Origin: DATDRQ01 sp035291645
GTDB lineage: Bacteria > Chloroflexota > Anaerolineae > Anaerolineales > UBA4823
Assembly: GCA_035291645.1 (NCBI GenBank)
Contig: DATDRQ010000057.1
Span: 1 to 10,116, forward strand
DNA length: 10,116 nt
Reading direction: 5' to 3'
Made by a program: the position numbers and the translations under genes. The notes beneath the pieces were generated by a model. The model worked only from the letters and a program-made list of their open reading frames with translations. It did not search any database and was not told the origin of the DNA. Positions 1 through 5,515 of this stretch are shown in pieces (position 1 is the stretch's first letter; each line of letters opens with the position of its first letter).

Positions 1-60
1 GTATCTATCTTTCAGAACGGGGTGACCGGCACCACCACATCAACTCAATATCCAGTTCAT

Positions 61-66
61 GAGGAG
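61..66 (+). promoter_or_regulatory. Ribosome binding site of the secreted-protein gene
   Basis: GAGGAG lies 8 bases before the ATG at 75 and fixes this start. An overlapping forward frame that opens at 59 begins before this site and has no such signal. No promoter was recognised in the 60 bases available upstream. Confidence 0.7.
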
Positions 67-74
67 CATAGAAA

Positions 75-590
75 ATGAAAAAGCAGGTTCTATTCGGTTT
101 AGCGATCCTGATCGTCCTGGGCGGGCTGTTCCTGGGAGGCAGGTCTTCCTCCGCAGTCGCCAGAGAGCCCAAAATACTGGAGTTCGACAGCATGGTCGGG
201 GTGCCATCGACCCTGACCGGCACGCAGGCTTCCGCAGCTTTCCGGGGCGTCAACGCCGGCGGGCTGCCCTGGACAGTCGGCTCCGCCTTCGGCGAGCTCA
301 AAGCCAGCGGCAAGCTCGAGATCGACGTGCAGGGCCTGGTCTTCGCCGCCGGCCCGAACACCGGCACCAACACCGTCGCCAGCTTCCGGGCTATCGTCAG
401 CTGCCTGAAGAGCGACGGCACCCCGCAGAACGTCTCCACCGGCAACTTCCCGGCCACGACCGGCCCGGCCTCCGCCGGCGGCGGCAACGCCCACATCGAA
501 ACCACCCTCTCCCTGCCGCAGCCTTGCTTCGCCCCGATCGTCTTCGTCACCAGCCCGGGCGGCGCCTGGTTCGCCGTGACTGGAAAATAA
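75..590 (+). CDS. Secreted protein of unknown function ('LEFDSMVGVP' family)
   Basis: The 171-residue product has a clear Sec signal peptide: Met-Lys-Lys, a hydrophobic core at about residues 5-22, then SSSAVA with likely cleavage after Ala29. The mature part (about 142 residues) is rich in Gly, Ala, Thr and Pro and looks like an all-beta secreted domain. Two cysteines, in AIVSCLKSDG and LPQPCFAPIV, could form a disulfide. The motifs LEFDSMVGVP near the mature N-terminus, GGLPW, FPATTG, and FVTSPGGAWFA at the C-terminus match what I remember of a widespread uncharacterised family in Chloroflexota and Actinomycetota. No catalytic residues are evident. The gene has its own ribosome binding site and terminator, so it appears to be monocistronic. 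It could be a surface or matrix protein, but no function can be assigned. Confidence 0.85.
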   Translation: MKKQVLFGLAILIVLGGLFLGGRSSSAVAREPKILEFDSMVGVPSTLTGTQASAAFRGVNAGGLPWTVGSAFGELKASGKLEIDVQGLVFAAGPNTGTNTVASFRAIVSCLKSDGTPQNVSTGNFPATTGPASAGGGNAHIETTLSLPQPCFAPIVFVTSPGGAWFAVTGK

Positions 591-611
591 AACAAGGACA
601 CAGGGCGAGAT

Positions 612-645
612 AAAGGCGCAAGTGAAAAACCTTGCGCCTTTTTTA
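612..645 (+). terminator. Rho-independent terminator after the secreted-protein gene
   Basis: A perfect 11-bp inverted repeat (612-622 with 631-641) encloses an 8-base loop and runs into a T-tract at 639-644. It lies 21 bases after the TAA at 588-590. Confidence 0.9.
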
Positions 646-701
646 TTCTTGATATGACGGTCTCCAAATCCTTACGCGTGGTCCAGACCCCGCGCCCAAA
701 C

Positions 702-729
702 TTATTCCATCGCAGCTTTGCATTAAAAT
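702..729 (+). promoter_or_regulatory. Possible promoter of the rhodanese gene
   Basis: TAAAAT at 724-729 is a fair -10 box and predicts a start of transcription near 736, only about 5 bases before the ATG at 741. The -35 region (about 702-707, TTATTC) matches poorly. The absence of any Shine-Dalgarno sequence before 741 agrees with a nearly leaderless mRNA. Confidence 0.35.
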
Positions 730-740
730 TAATTACTGCC

Positions 741-1100
741 ATGTACCGCCCACCCATAGTCCCCGAGATCGACCCGCAAGAGCTGGCCCGTAAGCTCCGC
801 TCGGCTGAGGACTTCGTCCTGTTAGACGTGCGCGAGGCCTGGGAGCTGGCCCTGGCCCATCTGGACGATCCGCGCCTGGTGCACCTGCCGCTCAGCCGTC
901 TGGCGCGCCAGCGGAACGCCGCCTTCCCGCAGGATTTGCTCGAACCCGATCGGGAGATCGTCGTGATCTGCCATCACGGGGTGCGCAGCGCCCAGGTGAC
1001 CGCCTGGATGTTGGAGCAGGGCTGGCGGCGAGTCTCCAGCCTGGCAGGCGGCCTGGACGCCTACGCCCGCAGCGTGGATCCATCCACCGGACTTTATTAG
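741..1100 (+). CDS. Single-domain rhodanese-like sulfurtransferase
   Basis: The 119-residue product is one rhodanese domain. VLLDVREAWE at about 26-35 is the conserved LDVRE strand and turn. ICHHGVRSA at about 76-84 is the active-site loop, with the sulfur-carrying Cys77 in a CxxGxRS frame. SLAGGLDAYA near the C-terminus is the typical closing GG-x-x-W/Y motif. It should move sulfane sulfur between a donor and thiols or cyanide in the cytosol; there is no signal peptide. The frame stays open back to 654, but those 29 extra codons cover the intergenic promoter region and do not look like the family, so ATG 741 is preferred. The partner enzyme is unknown, and neither neighbour is a sulfur-metabolism gene. 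Confidence 0.88.
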   Translation: MYRPPIVPEIDPQELARKLRSAEDFVLLDVREAWELALAHLDDPRLVHLPLSRLARQRNAAFPQDLLEPDREIVVICHHGVRSAQVTAWMLEQGWRRVSSLAGGLDAYARSVDPSTGLY

Positions 1101-1111
1101 GCACCGTGGTT

Positions 1112-1124
1112 CGGACCCGGTCCG
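1112..1124. repeat. Short inverted repeat downstream of the rhodanese gene
   Basis: CGGAC at 1112-1116 and GTCCG at 1120-1124 form a 5-bp stem 11 bases after the rhodanese stop. There is no T-tract next to it, so it is at best a weak terminator. The rest of the gap to 1238 holds an A/T-rich patch (1141-1166) but no convincing promoter. Confidence 0.3.
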
Positions 1125-1238
1125 GAGATCGATCGCTCTCGATTGATTGTAAAAATTAGATAAAAAGACCCTCCCATAGCCTGCCGGCCTGTAACAATCC
1201 TCCCCCCAAAGCGTTTTTCATGTTAGTGAAGGTAACTT

Positions 1239-1499
1239 ATGGGTAGCCAAACGGTGGTATTCGATCCTCCTTACTTCGTGTGGAAAAGCCCGGCTATGGG
1301 GATGGCCTACCGGGTCGTCCGCCGGGAAGTCAAGACCCGCACCAGTAAGGGCCACCCGGTCACCTACATGCTGAAATCCGTGCCCAGGGTTTTCGAGAGT
1401 TGGGAGAAAGCCCAGCAGGTAGCCGACCGGCTCAACCGGAAGATGCAGTCAGGGGAGGTGCATTATTGTCCAAATGAAGAGATATCCGAGATAGAATGA
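1239..1499 (+). CDS. Small hypothetical protein, 86 residues
   Basis: I do not recognise this protein. It is probably cytosolic, with no signal peptide or membrane segment. The sequence begins with an aromatic stretch (FDPPYFVW), then a basic segment (YRVVRREVKTRTSKGH, about 24-39), then an amphipathic helix (about 52-71, SWEKAQQVADRLNRKM). It ends acidic (NEEISEIE), with a single cysteine, Cys77. The basic part and helix could bind nucleic acid, but no family supports this. GAAGGT at 1228-1233, 5 bases before the ATG, acts as ribosome binding site. The strong terminator right after the stop supports a real, independently expressed gene. Confidence 0.7.
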   Translation: MGSQTVVFDPPYFVWKSPAMGMAYRVVRREVKTRTSKGHPVTYMLKSVPRVFESWEKAQQVADRLNRKMQSGEVHYCPNEEISEIE

Positions 1500-1501
1500 C
1501 G

Positions 1502-1532
1502 AAAACGCCCGGCGCTGCCGGGCGTTTTTTTT
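1502..1532 (+). terminator. Strong terminator between convergent genes
   Basis: A perfect 12-bp stem (1502-1513 with 1517-1528) with a 3-base loop is followed by eight T residues at 1525-1532. It begins 3 bases after the TGA of the 86-residue gene. Four A residues on its left side become T residues on the reverse strand, so it may also weakly stop the epimerase transcript coming from 1580. Confidence 0.93.
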
Positions 1533-1579
1533 CTATTGGTTTGCTTCGAGCAACCGGCACCAGCGTTTTAGCCTGCCAC

Positions 1580-2290
1580 TCACCAATCCTCAACTGATAT
1601 AACCGTCGCCTCTTCAAACAGCATCGGGAGGTCCCATCCAAGGTCACGGTACAGTTGGGGAGGCACACCGATATCCGCCAGGTAGAGCCGCCCAACGTAT
1701 GGGCGCGCCTGTTGAGTCAGCAGACCGGTCTTCGGTAATGCGAGGGTAAGAGTAGCAGTGGCCCGAACGCAGGCGTTCCCAGGCTGGCCGGTGGTCATAT
1801 CAAGGCCAGAGGGGGAATCGAGAGAAAGAACCGGGCGCCTGGCATCATTCACCTTTCCAATCCACTCGTCAATTGGCGTTCTAACCTTTCCTGCCAATCC
1901 ATACCCGATCAGGGCGTCGATGATCACATCGGCCTGGTTTACATCGGGCTGCTTCAGGTTGGCCAGGCGAAGGCCCTGAAGGATCCGCCATTGCTGAGCC
2001 GGAACCTCCTTGAGCCGGCTGGAATCGCCTATCAGTGAAGCCTGTACACCCGCACCCCAGTTTTGCAGGTGGCGGGCGGCGACCATGCCTCCTCCGCCGT
2101 TATTCCCTGGCCCGCACAGCACGGCGATCTGCCGCCCGGCGACCCTCCCAGCCAGCAGCTGGCGGGTCAATTCTGCCAGGCTGCGCCCAGCGTTCTCCAT
2201 CATCTGGACCAGCGAGATGCCGTAGTTTGCGACCATTCGCCGATCCACTTCGATCATCTGCGCAGGCGTGATCGCCAAGGCCCTTTTCAT
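1580..2290 (-). CDS. YjeF_N-domain protein, NAD(P)H-hydrate epimerase homologue
   Basis: The 236-residue product is a stand-alone YjeF N-terminal domain. This family epimerises the R form of damaged NAD(P)H hydrate so that a dehydratase can repair it; the C-terminal dehydratase domain found in fused bacterial versions is absent here. Visible motifs are MMENAGRS (30-37), the binding loop GPGNNGGGG (60-68), ADVIIDALIGYGL (about 120-132, with the potassium-site Asp125) and LSLDSPSGLD (155-164, with substrate and catalytic Asp158). The loop is normally GxGNNGGDG. Here the aspartate is Gly67, from codon GGA (reverse strand, 2092-2090), so the change is real in this sequence. Activity is therefore less certain, and an epimerase subfamily with another role is possible. 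The ATG follows the DUF427 stop directly (TAG then ATG), which suggests translational coupling. Confidence 0.82.
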   Translation of the reverse strand: MKRALAITPAQMIEVDRRMVANYGISLVQMMENAGRSLAELTRQLLAGRVAGRQIAVLCGPGNNGGGGMVAARHLQNWGAGVQASLIGDSSRLKEVPAQQWRILQGLRLANLKQPDVNQADVIIDALIGYGLAGKVRTPIDEWIGKVNDARRPVLSLDSPSGLDMTTGQPGNACVRATATLTLALPKTGLLTQQARPYVGRLYLADIGVPPQLYRDLGWDLPMLFEEATVISVEDW

Positions 2291-2578
2291 CTAGATTCGC
2301 TCTACCTTCACCCCGCGCCAGAAGGCGATGTAGCCCGCAATCTGCCTGGCGCGCTCGCTTGGGCTTTGATAAAACCAGGCCGCATCCCGATTAAACTCCC
2401 CAGCGACTTCAAGGTGGTAATAGCTGGCTGTGCCTTTCCAGGCGCAGACGGTATGAGTTTCGCTTTCCTTGAAGTAATCCCATCGGATGGTTTCGGGAGG
2501 GAAGTAATGATTGCCTTCTACCAGGATGGTTCGATCGCTTTCGGCTAACACCGCTCCATTCCAGATTGCGCGCATCAT
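2291..2578 (-). CDS. DUF427 family protein
   Basis: The 95-residue product matches a complete DUF427 domain (Pfam NTP_transf_9). It shows AIWNGAVLAESD at the start, the VEGNHYFPPETI loop, a THTVCAWKGTASYY core with Cys45 and Trp47, and AWFYQSPSERARQIAGYIAFW near the end. It is a small soluble beta-rich protein of unknown biochemical role. AAGGAG (complement of 2588-2593) lies 9 bases before the first of two adjacent ATG codons. It is the first gene of a reverse unit with the epimerase homologue and has its own upstream region, which contains the CRP-type palindrome at 2648-2663. Confidence 0.9.
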   Translation of the reverse strand: MMRAIWNGAVLAESDRTILVEGNHYFPPETIRWDYFKESETHTVCAWKGTASYYHLEVAGEFNRDAAWFYQSPSERARQIAGYIAFWRGVKVERI

Positions 2579-2619
2579 CGTTCAGTGCTCCTTTTCTCCT
2601 TGGGCTCATATTGAGGAAC

Positions 2620-2625
2620 ATTCTA
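2620..2625 (-). promoter_or_regulatory. Possible -10 box for the DUF427 / epimerase unit
   Basis: On the reverse strand TAGAAT (2625 to 2620) is a 5/6 match to TATAAT. It predicts transcription from about 2613 and a leader of about 34 bases containing the AAGGAG site. The -35 area is poor. The palindrome centre would be near -42.5, close to a class II activator position. An overlapping TATCAT (2630 to 2625) is an alternative. Confidence 0.4.
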
Positions 2626-2647
2626 TGATATGGACGCAGGCGGCGGC

Positions 2648-2663
2648 TGTGATCTTACTCACA
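2648..2663. promoter_or_regulatory. CRP/FNR-type operator, perfect TGTGA-N6-TCACA
   Basis: TGTGA (2648-2652), six bases, then TCACA (2659-2663) is exactly the CRP consensus core. It sits in the 140-base region between two divergent genes. Its centre is 61.5 bases before the transcription start predicted from TATAAT at 2705-2710, the classical class I activator distance. Whether a CRP-family protein acts here cannot be told from the window. Confidence 0.6.
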
Positions 2664-2704
2664 AGTTCAGCTTCCCTTTAAACCCAGGGACCAGCTGTTC
2701 AAGA

Positions 2705-2710
2705 TATAAT
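2705..2710 (+). promoter_or_regulatory. Promoter (-10 box) of the ECF sigma gene
   Basis: A perfect TATAAT predicts a start of transcription near 2717, two bases before the ATG at 2719, so the message would be essentially leaderless. The -35 position (about 2682-2687, ACCCAG) does not match the consensus, which fits a promoter that needs an activator at 2648-2663. Confidence 0.6.
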
Positions 2711-2718
2711 CACCCTGC

Positions 2719-3357
2719 ATGGCACCCAGGACGAACGACCAGTGGTTGGCGGATCTGCGCGCAGCCGGCCCCGAGCAGGAGGCCGCCCTCGCCGACCTGC
2801 GGGCGGTCCTGTTAAACGGGCTGCCCTACGCCCTGGCTGCCTGGCTTCCCCCCGGCGACCCCCAGTTCGAGCCTCTGGCGGAAGAGGTGGTGCAAGAAAC
2901 CCTTTTACGGGTGCTGGCGCATCTGGGTACCTTCGAAGGGCGCAGCCAGTTCACCACCTGGGTTCACAAGATCGCCGTGCGGGTCGCCCTGACCGAGCTG
3001 CGCCGAAAGCGCTGGCAGGATGTGTCGCTGGACGAGCTGGTGGAAGGTGAAGCGGCCGGCCTGGCCAAACCCGGTCTGATGTCCGACCCAGCGCCCACTC
3101 CGGAGACGTCTGCCGAACAGGTTGATCTGTTGCAGCGGCTCGAGCGCATCCTCCAGGAAGAGCTGACCGAAAAGCAGCGCCGGGCGATGCTCGCCACCCT
3201 GCGCGGCATGCCGTTGGAGGAAGCGGCCCGGCGGATGAACATGGAACGCAACGCTCTGTATAAGCTGCTCCACGACGCGCGCCTGCGCTTAAAGCAGCGT
3301 CTGTCCGAAGAGGGGCTGGCTCCGGAAGATTTCCGGGCGGTTTTCGAGAGCAGGTAA
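2719..3357 (+). CDS. ECF-type RNA polymerase sigma factor
   Basis: The 212-residue product has the two-domain layout of an ECF sigma factor. Region 2 is at about 53-98: EEVVQETLLRVL, the F-x-GRSQFTTWVHKIA stretch that binds core enzyme and melts the -10 region, then ELRRKR. A variable acidic linker follows at about 101-135. Region 4 is at about 148-197: ELTEKQRRAMLATLRGMPLEEAARRM, then a helix-turn-helix ending in the basic ALYKLLHDARLRLKQRL. The short tail after 197 is unremarkable. No Shine-Dalgarno sequence precedes ATG 2719, which lies 8 bases after a TATAAT box, so leaderless translation is likely. The next gene looks like its anti-sigma factor. The genes it controls cannot be read from this window. 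Confidence 0.92.
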   Translation: MAPRTNDQWLADLRAAGPEQEAALADLRAVLLNGLPYALAAWLPPGDPQFEPLAEEVVQETLLRVLAHLGTFEGRSQFTTWVHKIAVRVALTELRRKRWQDVSLDELVEGEAAGLAKPGLMSDPAPTPETSAEQVDLLQRLERILQEELTEKQRRAMLATLRGMPLEEAARRMNMERNALYKLLHDARLRLKQRLSEEGLAPEDFRAVFESR

Positions 3358-3398
3358 GATCGTTTTGTTCTGAGGTGTCAGAATAATGGAGTGGATCG

Positions 3399-3698
3399 AT
3401 GAACTGGTTGGATTGGATTAGAAGCCTTTTCCGGCGGGGTCGCCCCGGGTCCGCCCAGGCGAATGGCTACTCGCCGGAGGAGCTACGCATGCTGGCGCAG
3501 GCCCTGGAAAACACCCTCCCGCAGGAGTATTCTTGTGCGGAGGTCTATCAGCTGCTGGACCAGGCCGCTGAACTGGCCGCCCAGGGGGCAGATATCTCCA
3601 CCCTGATGCCGCTGCTACACCATCACCTGGAGATGTGCCATGACTGCCGCGAGGAATATGAAGCCCTGCTGAACGTACTTCAGGCGGGCATGGCCTGA
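3399..3698 (+). CDS. Probable soluble zinc-finger anti-sigma factor
   Basis: The 99-residue product lies 41 bases after the sigma gene. It contains HLEMCHDC, an H-x3-C-x2-C motif (His76, Cys80, Cys83), with an upstream Cys46 that could be the fourth ligand. This is the arrangement of zinc-associated anti-sigma (ZAS) domains. It is mostly helical and has no membrane segment, so it would act in the cytosol. ZAS proteins of this kind often hold their sigma factor until oxidation or metal loss releases it. The N-terminus (NWLDWIRSLFRRGRPG) is amphipathic and basic. GGAG at 3388-3391, 7 bases before the ATG, supports the start. The function is inferred from motif and position. Confidence 0.75.
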   Translation: MNWLDWIRSLFRRGRPGSAQANGYSPEELRMLAQALENTLPQEYSCAEVYQLLDQAAELAAQGADISTLMPLLHHHLEMCHDCREEYEALLNVLQAGMA

Positions 3699-3708
3699 CC
3701 GCCCGCCT
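3682..3708 (+). repeat. Inverted repeat spanning the anti-sigma stop codon
   Basis: AGGCGGGC (3682-3689) pairs with GCCCGCCT (3701-3708) across the TGA at 3696-3698. There is no T-tract, so it is not a terminator alone. It may protect the 3' end or just precede the true terminator. Confidence 0.4.
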
Positions 3709-3726
3709 ATATCAGCTGGATCAATT

Positions 3727-3765
3727 AAAGCGAGGAGGCCGAAGGCAGCGCCCTCCTCGCTTTTT
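3727..3765 (+). terminator. Terminator of the sigma / anti-sigma unit
   Basis: A perfect 12-bp stem (3727-3738 with 3752-3763) with a 13-base loop is followed by T residues at 3761-3765. It lies between convergent genes and might serve both, since the reverse side ends in TTTAATT. Confidence 0.88.
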
Positions 3766-3828
3766 CTTTGAGAATGGCAGATCTCTTGTCTGGCGATAAA
3801 TCGCTGGCTTTTGTTAGCAGGAATGCGC

Positions 3829-4275
3829 TTAGAGCCGTTTGCTCAACGGGATGAAGGCCAGCGCGGTGACGATCCCGAATACCAGGTGGCCGGCCAGGCT
3901 GAACCATTGGTCCCGGCCCACAGCCAGCACCATCTGTGACATACCAAGCAGGATCGGCATGGCGATCAACGCCCCCAGGATCCACCAGATGATCCCGTAG
4001 ATGATGCCTCCTGCCACCGCCGCCGCCCAGCTCAGCGCCAGGCGTCCCGCCACCAGCCCGTAGACCGCCCCGACGAAGGCGCTGATCGCCATGTGAACGA
4101 TGAAACCAACGGCCGCGCTTTCCTGGCGGACGAGCATCCCAACCATGGGCAGCATGCCCATCATGCCCATCATCAAGCCGAAGACCAACCCCCCGGCCAG
4201 GCCTGCTACCGCGCCCGCCACAACCCGGTTCCCTGTCGAGGCGGTGGCCGACTTTCCTTGGGTAATCGTAGACAT
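3829..4275 (-). CDS. Small methionine-rich integral membrane protein
   Basis: The 148-residue product has a short polar N-terminus, then about four membrane segments near residues 18-48, 53-78, 82-112 and 124-143. It ends in the basic PLSKRL. The first segment is unusually rich in Gly and Met, with seven methionines between 35 and 47 (GLMMGMMGMLPMVGM). Others occur in PILLGMSQM, and a conserved-looking His61 sits in FIVHMAISA. Gly-x3-Gly spacing suggests tight helix packing. I recall similar uncharacterised proteins in Chloroflexota and archaea but cannot name a family with confidence. AAGGAG (complement of 4282-4287) lies 6 bases before the ATG. It appears to be a single-gene unit. Transport or metal binding is speculation only. 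Confidence 0.8.
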   Translation of the reverse strand: MSTITQGKSATASTGNRVVAGAVAGLAGGLVFGLMMGMMGMLPMVGMLVRQESAAVGFIVHMAISAFVGAVYGLVAGRLALSWAAAVAGGIIYGIIWWILGALIAMPILLGMSQMVLAVGRDQWFSLAGHLVFGIVTALAFIPLSKRL

Positions 4276-4281
4276 TATATT

Positions 4282-4287
4282 CTCCTT
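4282..4287 (-). promoter_or_regulatory. Ribosome binding site of the membrane-protein gene
   Basis: AAGGAG on the reverse strand, 6 bases before ATG 4275, fixes the start. Further upstream, TATAAC (4312 to 4307, reverse) is a possible -10 box, but no matching -35 was found. Confidence 0.75.
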
Positions 4288-4430
4288 TCTGAAATGGGAA
4301 AAAGTGGTTATAGCCTATAGACAACCTTCGAGCCAGAATTCTTACTTGGTGAACTCGATTGTTTCTCGATCCGTCTGCCGATGCGAACGCTTGAACCATG
4401 CGCGCTTTAAAGAAATGTTTCTATCCAGCG

Positions 4431-4460
4431 TAGACAGATCAGACCGGTTGTGGATAAAAT
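4431..4460 (+). promoter_or_regulatory. Likely promoter of the glk-gnd-zwf operon
   Basis: TAGACA at 4431-4436 (5/6 of TTGACA) and TAAAAT at 4455-4460 are separated by 18 bases. They predict transcription from about 4467 and a leader of about 46 bases ending in GGAGAG at 4501-4506 before the glucokinase start. No clear operator palindrome was seen around it. Confidence 0.5.
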
Positions 4461-4512
4461 TCAAGCGGAACGAAATTTCCTGGATCTACCTGCATTCGGC
4501 GGAGAGAGACGC

Positions 4513-5511
4513 ATGACTGAAACCATCCTGGCGGGAGATATCGGCGGGACCAAGACCGTGCTCGGCCTGTATGCCTCCGATCAAGGCCCCCACCACCCCC
4601 TCGAAGAGGCCACCTTCCCCAGCAACGATTATGACTCGCTGGAGGAGATCGTGCGCATCTTCCTGGCCGCTCGCTCGATCCCGATCGCCAGGGCGAGCAT
4701 CGACGTGGCCGGCCCGGTCTTCGCCGGCCGCTCGCAGGTGACGAACTTGAAATGGATCGTGGATTCGGAATCCCTGGGCCAGGCGGTCGGCGCCCCGGTC
4801 ACCCTGCTGAATGACCTGTATGCCATTTCGCGCGGCATCCCCAGCCTGGACCAGGACGATCTGGAAACCCTCATCCCAGGCATCCCGGAGGCGCGCGGCA
4901 CGATCGGCGTGGTCGCCCCGGGCACCGGGCTGGGAGAGGGCTTCCTGGTCTGGACCGAGCACGGCTACCGGCCCTGCCCTTCAGAGGGCGGGCACGCCAG
5001 CTACGGGCCGGAGACGCCGCTCGAGCTGGAGCTGCTCAACTTCCTGTGGCCGATGTTTGGGCACGTCAGCTACGAACGTGTCTGTTCCGGCCTCGGCCTG
5101 CCCAACCTGTACACCTTCCTGCGGGACGGCAAAGGATACGATGAACCCGGCTGGCTGCGCCAGCAGCTGGCGGAAGCCAGCCACCCCACCCCGGTCATCG
5201 TCCAGGCCGCCCTGGAGGACAAGGCTGAGATCTGCGCCAGAACCCTCGACCTGTTCATTTCCATCCTGGGGAGCGAAGCGGGCAACCTGGCGCTCAAAGT
5301 CCTGGCGACAGGCGGAGTCTACCTGGGCGGCGGCATCCCTCCCCGCATCCTGACCTTTCTGCGAAAGGAAATCTTCGCCAGCGCCTTCACCAGCAAGGGC
5401 CGCTTTGCCGGGATGCTTACCCGGGTGCCGGTATACGTGATCCTGCACCCCCAGGCCGCCTTGTTTGGCGCCGCCTGCCACGCCCTGGATTGGTCGCAAA
5501 AAGGAGAATGA
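4513..5511 (+). CDS. glk: Glucokinase (Glk family)
   Basis: It phosphorylates glucose to glucose 6-phosphate with ATP in the cytosol and supplies the two dehydrogenases encoded downstream. The 332-residue length is normal for the Glk family, which is distinct from ROK kinases. Motifs are the phosphate-1 loop GDIGGTKT (8-15), DVAGPV before the sugar site, LLND with catalytic Asp101 followed by LYA, the phosphate-2 loop APGTGLGEG (135-143), SEGGHASYGP (157-166) with sugar-binding Glu158 and His161, and LATGGVYLGGGIPPRI near the C-terminus. The frame is open from 4450, but ATG 4513 is chosen because GGAGAG at 4501-4506 sits before it and GDIGGTKT then falls at the usual distance. It is the first gene of the operon; the next gene starts 4 bases after its stop. 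Confidence 0.95.
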   Translation: MTETILAGDIGGTKTVLGLYASDQGPHHPLEEATFPSNDYDSLEEIVRIFLAARSIPIARASIDVAGPVFAGRSQVTNLKWIVDSESLGQAVGAPVTLLNDLYAISRGIPSLDQDDLETLIPGIPEARGTIGVVAPGTGLGEGFLVWTEHGYRPCPSEGGHASYGPETPLELELLNFLWPMFGHVSYERVCSGLGLPNLYTFLRDGKGYDEPGWLRQQLAEASHPTPVIVQAALEDKAEICARTLDLFISILGSEAGNLALKVLATGGVYLGGGIPPRILTFLRKEIFASAFTSKGRFAGMLTRVPVYVILHPQAALFGAACHALDWSQKGE

Positions 5512-5515
5512 CCCG

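Noticed and set aside
59..613. 184-codon forward frame overlapping the secreted-protein gene
   Set aside because: It is extremely Arg-rich and out of frame with the gene that has the signal peptide and GAGGAG site.
654..740. 29-codon N-terminal extension of the rhodanese gene
   Set aside because: It overlaps the probable promoter and terminator trailer and does not resemble the family; ATG 741 gives a normal single-domain length.
2063..2548. 161-codon forward frame opposite the epimerase and DUF427 genes
   Set aside because: Both reverse genes have clear family motifs, and the forward frame crosses their junction without any domain.
4450..4512. 21-codon extension of glucokinase
   Set aside because: It begins inside the -10 box region and lacks a ribosome binding site, whereas ATG 4513 has GGAGAG upstream and a normal N-terminus.
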